Below, one piece after another: positions 61,226-64,000 of a DNA stretch of 64,000 bases. The stretch is from DAOUEX01 sp034430235 (lineage in GTDB: Bacteria; Chloroflexota; Anaerolineae; UBA2200): positions 3,516-67,515 of the forward strand of contig CAYZGO010000019.1 in the NCBI GenBank assembly GCA_964478075.1, in the 5' to 3' direction. The notes below the pieces were generated by a model that ran no database searches, was not told the origin of the DNA, and worked only from the letters and a program-made list of their open reading frames with translations. The position numbers and the translations under genes were made by a program. Numbering within the stretch: position 1 is the first letter of the stretch; every line of letters starts with the position of its first letter.

Positions 61226-61746
61226 CAGTAGACTATTAGTCCCATGGCTGCTGCCGCCAGGATGATCAGTGCCGGGTGCACCTTCAGCAGGGCGACGGCC
61301 AGGAATGCTATGATCATGATGACTCCAGTATCCCAGGAGACTATACAGGCAGGAAAGACGGTATAAGCTGTGACCAGCAGAAGGGCCACCACGACTGGCC
61401 GTACGGCTCTGAGGGCACTGCTAATATGGGGCAGGTGTTGGTAGCGCAAGAAGAGCGCTGTGAGAGCCAATATGAGCACCAGAGAGGGCGTTACTATTCC
61501 CAACAGGCCCGCCGCAGCCCCACGCAAGCCAGCAAGCCGATAGCCGATGTGTACGGCCATCTTTGTAGCTATAGGGCCAGGCAGTGCGTTGCCCAACGCC
61601 AGAGCGTCCACGAATTCCTGGTTCGTCATCCAGCAATGGACGTTCACTATCTCATCCTGCACCAATGGCATCATAGATTGACCACCGCCAAAGCCAAACA
61701 GACCTACTTTGGCAAAGGCAAGAAATATGCTCCAAAGCAGCGACAT
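61225..61746 (-). CDS. chrA: Half-size chromate transporter (single CHR domain)
   Basis: 173 residues with about five or six hydrophobic segments. CHR landmarks are FGFGGGQSMMPLVQDEIV and the GNALPGPIATKMA segment near residue 50. Short CHR proteins normally occur as adjacent pairs that together make the antiporter, but no second half is present on either side. It may act as a homodimer, or have lost its partner. Start follows GAGAGG. Confidence 0.85.
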   Translation of the reverse strand: MSLLWSIFLAFAKVGLFGFGGGQSMMPLVQDEIVNVHCWMTNQEFVDALALGNALPGPIATKMAVHIGYRLAGLRGAAAGLLGIVTPSLVLILALTALFLRYQHLPHISSALRAVRPVVVALLLVTAYTVFPACIVSWDTGVIMIIAFLAVALLKVHPALIILAAAAMGLIVY

Positions 61747-61794
61747 AGGATCCTCTCTTCTATTTGAGAATCATCAACACAATTGCCTTTTCAC

Positions 61795-62991
61795 TTACTC
61801 GATAGAGTGTAGCGCCTGATTCAAATCGCCAATGATGTCGGATGCCTCCTCGATGCCAACTGAAAGGCGTACCAGGTTTGGGGTAATGGAAAGGCGTTGC
61901 CTCTCTTCCGCCGTCAGGGCGCGGTGCGAAGAATGGGCCGGATAGAGCATTAGGCTATACACATCCCCGAGGCTGGTGGCAGGCACTATGACCTGGAGTG
62001 CATTCATGAATCGAAAGACCTGTTCCTGATCTGCCGCTTCTATTTCGAAAGAGACTATGCCGCCATAGAGATTGGTGGGGAACATGCGCTGGCATAGGGT
62101 GAACTGGGGATGTGTAGGCAGACCAGGATAGAATACGCGGCTGACACGAGGGTGCGAATTCAGGAAATGAGCCACGAGCGCCGCATTCTGGCAGTGTTGG
62201 CGCATGCGCAAGACAAGCGTCTTCAATCCGCGCAGAATAAGCCATGCTTCGTTGGGGCCAAGAATACCGCCTACGATCTTTTGCAGGTCGCGAGCTGCCT
62301 TGCACCTTTCTGTGGAAGCGGCGATGAGGCCCCCCATGGCATCACCGTGTCCACCAAGGTACTTTGTCCCGCTCTCCACGATCAAGTCGGCGTCATGCAA
62401 CGCTGGGCGATAGAGGCACGGCGTGGCGAATGTATTGTCTACAATGAGCTTGGCCCCTGCACGATGAGCCAGTTGGGCCAGAGTAGGGACGTCAGCTATC
62501 TTAAGCAGGGGATTGGAGATGGTCTCCACAAATAGCACTGTGGGCCTTGTCTCAGCAATAGCCTGTGCAACGGCATTGAGGTTTGTCATTTCGATTGCGC
62601 GAATCTGAACCCCCTGGGAAGAAAGCAGTTGCGTCAGCAGTGCGTGCGTGCCGCCATAGACGTCTTGTGCTGTCAGGACTGCGCTGCCGGAGGTGGCGCC
62701 CGCGACGAGCAGCGATAGGTGGACTGCAGCCATGCCCGAGGCGCAAGCCAGCGCCGACTCTGTTCCTTCCAACTTGGCGATAGCTTCTTCCAGGGCTGCT
62801 GTAGTTGGGTTGCCAAAGCGACCGTAGACGTAACCGGGCCGCTCGCCACCGAAGACGGCATCGAGCGTGCGCATATCGTCATAGACGTAGGTTACTGAGT
62901 TGTGTACAGGGGTGCATACTGGTGTATAATCGGGTCTGGTAGTCCGTTCACCGGCATGCACGGCCAACGTTGCCATGCTGAAATCCTTCAT
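61795..62991 (-). CDS. Trans-sulfuration PLP enzyme (cystathionine gamma-synthase / gamma-lyase / methionine gamma-lyase family)
   Basis: 398 residues. Landmarks are YVYGRFGNPTTAALEEAIAKLEG near residue 55, PLP-phosphate contacts in ASGMAAVH, and the Schiff-base lysine in ESGTKYLGGHGDAMGGLI. Start follows AGGAGG, under its own promoter (63037-63065). Family members differ by few residues, so whether it makes or cleaves cystathionine, or acts on methionine, is not fixed by sequence alone. Confidence 0.9.
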   Translation of the reverse strand: MKDFSMATLAVHAGERTTRPDYTPVCTPVHNSVTYVYDDMRTLDAVFGGERPGYVYGRFGNPTTAALEEAIAKLEGTESALACASGMAAVHLSLLVAGATSGSAVLTAQDVYGGTHALLTQLLSSQGVQIRAIEMTNLNAVAQAIAETRPTVLFVETISNPLLKIADVPTLAQLAHRAGAKLIVDNTFATPCLYRPALHDADLIVESGTKYLGGHGDAMGGLIAASTERCKAARDLQKIVGGILGPNEAWLILRGLKTLVLRMRQHCQNAALVAHFLNSHPRVSRVFYPGLPTHPQFTLCQRMFPTNLYGGIVSFEIEAADQEQVFRFMNALQVIVPATSLGDVYSLMLYPAHSSHRALTAEERQRLSITPNLVRLSVGIEEASDIIGDLNQALHSIE

Positions 62992-63036
62992 AGGTTCACC
63001 TCCTGACTACATGGTGGGCTGGCCCAATCACTATAG

Positions 63037-63065
63037 AATATAGCACAAGACTGGGCTGAAGGCAA
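63037..63065 (-). promoter_or_regulatory. Promoter of the trans-sulfuration enzyme gene
   Basis: On the minus strand TTGCCT (63065-63060), 17 bp, TATATT (63042-63037). The start codon is about 45 bp further. Confidence 0.6.
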
Positions 63066-63167
63066 GGCATGGACCCAGTTGGCAGTTAGCACTTGTGGGT
63101 CACCCGCTAATAGTCACTAGCTTTGGGGGCGTTGCGGGGAGTTTCATTTTTGTGGAACGTGGGAGGG

Positions 63168-63830
63168 ATGTTTGTGTCGGGTGATGGGAATCTTACGCCG
63201 ACGGAGGTCACCATACGCGCACGCCGGAGTGTACGCCTGTACCGACCGGATTCGGTGCCGCGTGAGCTGATAGAACGTGTTTTGGATTCTGCGCGTTGGG
63301 CCCCAAGTGCCGTGAATCGTCAGCCCTGGCATTTCGTGGTGGTCACGCAGCCGGAGCGTCGTTTGGCACTGGCAAAGACAACAGCAATTGCTGGCTTCGT
63401 TACGCAGCGCCACGCGGCGATGGCCCCAGTGCTGATTGCCCTCTGTGGAGATGAACGACGCAGCTCCTGGTATGTGCACGACTGTTGCCTTGCCAGTCAG
63501 AATCTGATGCTGTCTGCTACAGCATTGGGCCTGGGAACCTGCTGGATTGGCGCGTTCGACGAGCGGCGGGCTTGGGAAGAGCTTGGCTTACCGGAGGGCA
63601 TGCGTGTCGTTGGCCTGGTCACTCTAGGCTATCCACTGCGGAGTCAAAAAGTGCCCACCCCACGGTTGCCCTTGCAGTCCATCGTGCATTGGGAAAGATT
63701 CGCTCCAGCGGAGAACGGGCGGCGTCGCACTGGATGGCGCTGTCAGAGCGGAATGCTTTCCCTTTGGCGGAAGATCACCGACTTCCTTGGTCTTACGAGA
63801 AGGCCACGCCCAATGGGCAAGGGTGAGTAG
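63168..63830 (+). CDS. Nitroreductase family flavoprotein
   Basis: About 220 residues. FMN-binding segments are IRARRSVRLYRPDSVP near the N-terminus, SARWAPSAVNRQPWHFVV, the substrate/flavin loop near MAPVLIALCG and the C-terminal GLGTCWIGAFDE with LVTLGYP. GTG 63174 has better spacing from GGGAGGG than ATG 63168, so the true start may be two codons later. The C-terminus carries an extra basic tail (RKITDFLGLTRRPRP). Members reduce nitro groups, quinones or flavins with NAD(P)H; the natural substrate is not indicated. Confidence 0.87.
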   Translation: MFVSGDGNLTPTEVTIRARRSVRLYRPDSVPRELIERVLDSARWAPSAVNRQPWHFVVVTQPERRLALAKTTAIAGFVTQRHAAMAPVLIALCGDERRSSWYVHDCCLASQNLMLSATALGLGTCWIGAFDERRAWEELGLPEGMRVVGLVTLGYPLRSQKVPTPRLPLQSIVHWERFAPAENGRRRTGWRCQSGMLSLWRKITDFLGLTRRPRPMGKGE

Positions 63831-63947
63831 TTGGCGAAGAAGCCCTTTGTGTGCCCTTTCTACGCCAGGAATGTGCCTGTCCATTGACTTTCCCCCCGGC
63901 CTTCTTGCTGGGCGCAGTATCCACACTGTCCTTTAGAGCCACACGGA

Positions 63948-63979
63948 GGGTGTTGAAAAAGTCCGTTAGAGATTCGTTG
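63948..63979. mobile_element. Possible end of an insertion sequence at the window edge
   Basis: The sequence gggtgttgaaaaagtccg at 63948-63965 resembles the terminal repeats seen on many IS elements (the GTTGAAAAA-type ends of IS5/IS1182-like families). No transposase is visible before the window ends, so this is only a hint. Confidence 0.25.
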
Positions 63980-64000
63980 ATTTGGCGGGAGGCACAAAGG

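Noticed and set aside
1..64000. CRISPR arrays, tRNA and rRNA genes
   Set aside because: No regularly spaced repeats and no tRNA T-loop/acceptor combination or rRNA segments were seen on either strand; a covariance search would be needed to exclude an unusual tRNA.

Overview
The window reads as a chromosomal segment of a free-living bacterium, most likely a Chloroflexota (Anaerolineae-like) member. Three solute-binding lipoproteins carry the Cys-Ala-Pro-Ala-Ala-Thr start followed by Thr/Pro-rich linkers that is common in that phylum. Base composition is mildly GC-rich, operons are long, and several promoters match TTGACA-N17-TATAxT almost perfectly. No rRNA, tRNA or CRISPR array was recognised. 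The phylum assignment is an inference.

Layout. 1-5.6 kb (minus): N-terminal two-thirds of an alpha-2-macroglobulin lipoprotein, cut by the window edge, and a solitary type IIG restriction-modification enzyme. 6.3-9.8 kb (minus): a gntR-panB-panE-coaX operon for pantothenate/CoA synthesis. 10.2-23.7 kb (plus): a same-strand run starting at a consensus promoter and ending at an intrinsic terminator. It encodes a branched-chain-amino-acid-type (Liv) ABC importer, an M24 peptidase, a short-chain dehydrogenase, the EcfA1-EcfA2-EcfT module of a vitamin importer, an M20 peptidase, a P1/DmpA-type peptidase and an ECF S component. 23.7-34 kb (plus, after a decayed insertion sequence): a second GntR regulator, a second Liv importer, a class III aminotransferase, a CoA-acylating aldehyde dehydrogenase and a small ferritin-like protein, closed by a terminator.

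34-39 kb (minus): penicillin-binding protein 1C, a CPBP membrane protease and a class V PLP enzyme. 39-41.5 kb (plus): a GPH-family sugar/cation symporter and a broken LVIVD-repeat protein. 41.6-50.8 kb (minus): a peptide/amino-acid catabolic cluster with a YheO/DauR-like regulator, RidA imine deaminase, class V aminotransferase, dipeptide ABC importer (binding protein and two permeases), M24 peptidase, C_GCAxxG_C_C protein and FAD amine/amino-acid oxidase. 51-55.6 kb (minus): an Xaa-Pro peptidase with its own palindromic operator, and the TldE/TldD pair. 55.6-57.7 kb (plus): an FmdB-type zinc ribbon and pyrimidine-nucleoside phosphorylase. 57.8-63 kb (minus): HemW-like radical SAM protein, molybdenum-hydroxylase small and medium subunits without the catalytic large subunit, a YqeB-type maturation protein, a half-size chromate transporter and a trans-sulfuration enzyme. 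The window ends with a nitroreductase.

The genes suggest an organism living on peptides and unusual amino acids: two Liv importers, one Dpp importer, seven peptidase genes of five kinds, and several amine-processing enzymes. The most interesting idea is that the divergent gntR-pan/coa operon and the Liv-ECF-peptidase run form one system supplying CoA precursors (beta-alanine or pantothenate) by import and hydrolysis, with the adjacent second cluster able to oxidise omega-amino acids to acyl-CoA. Dispersed palindromic repeats and two relic genes (a GxxExxxY fragment and a transposase) mark past mobile or selfish DNA.
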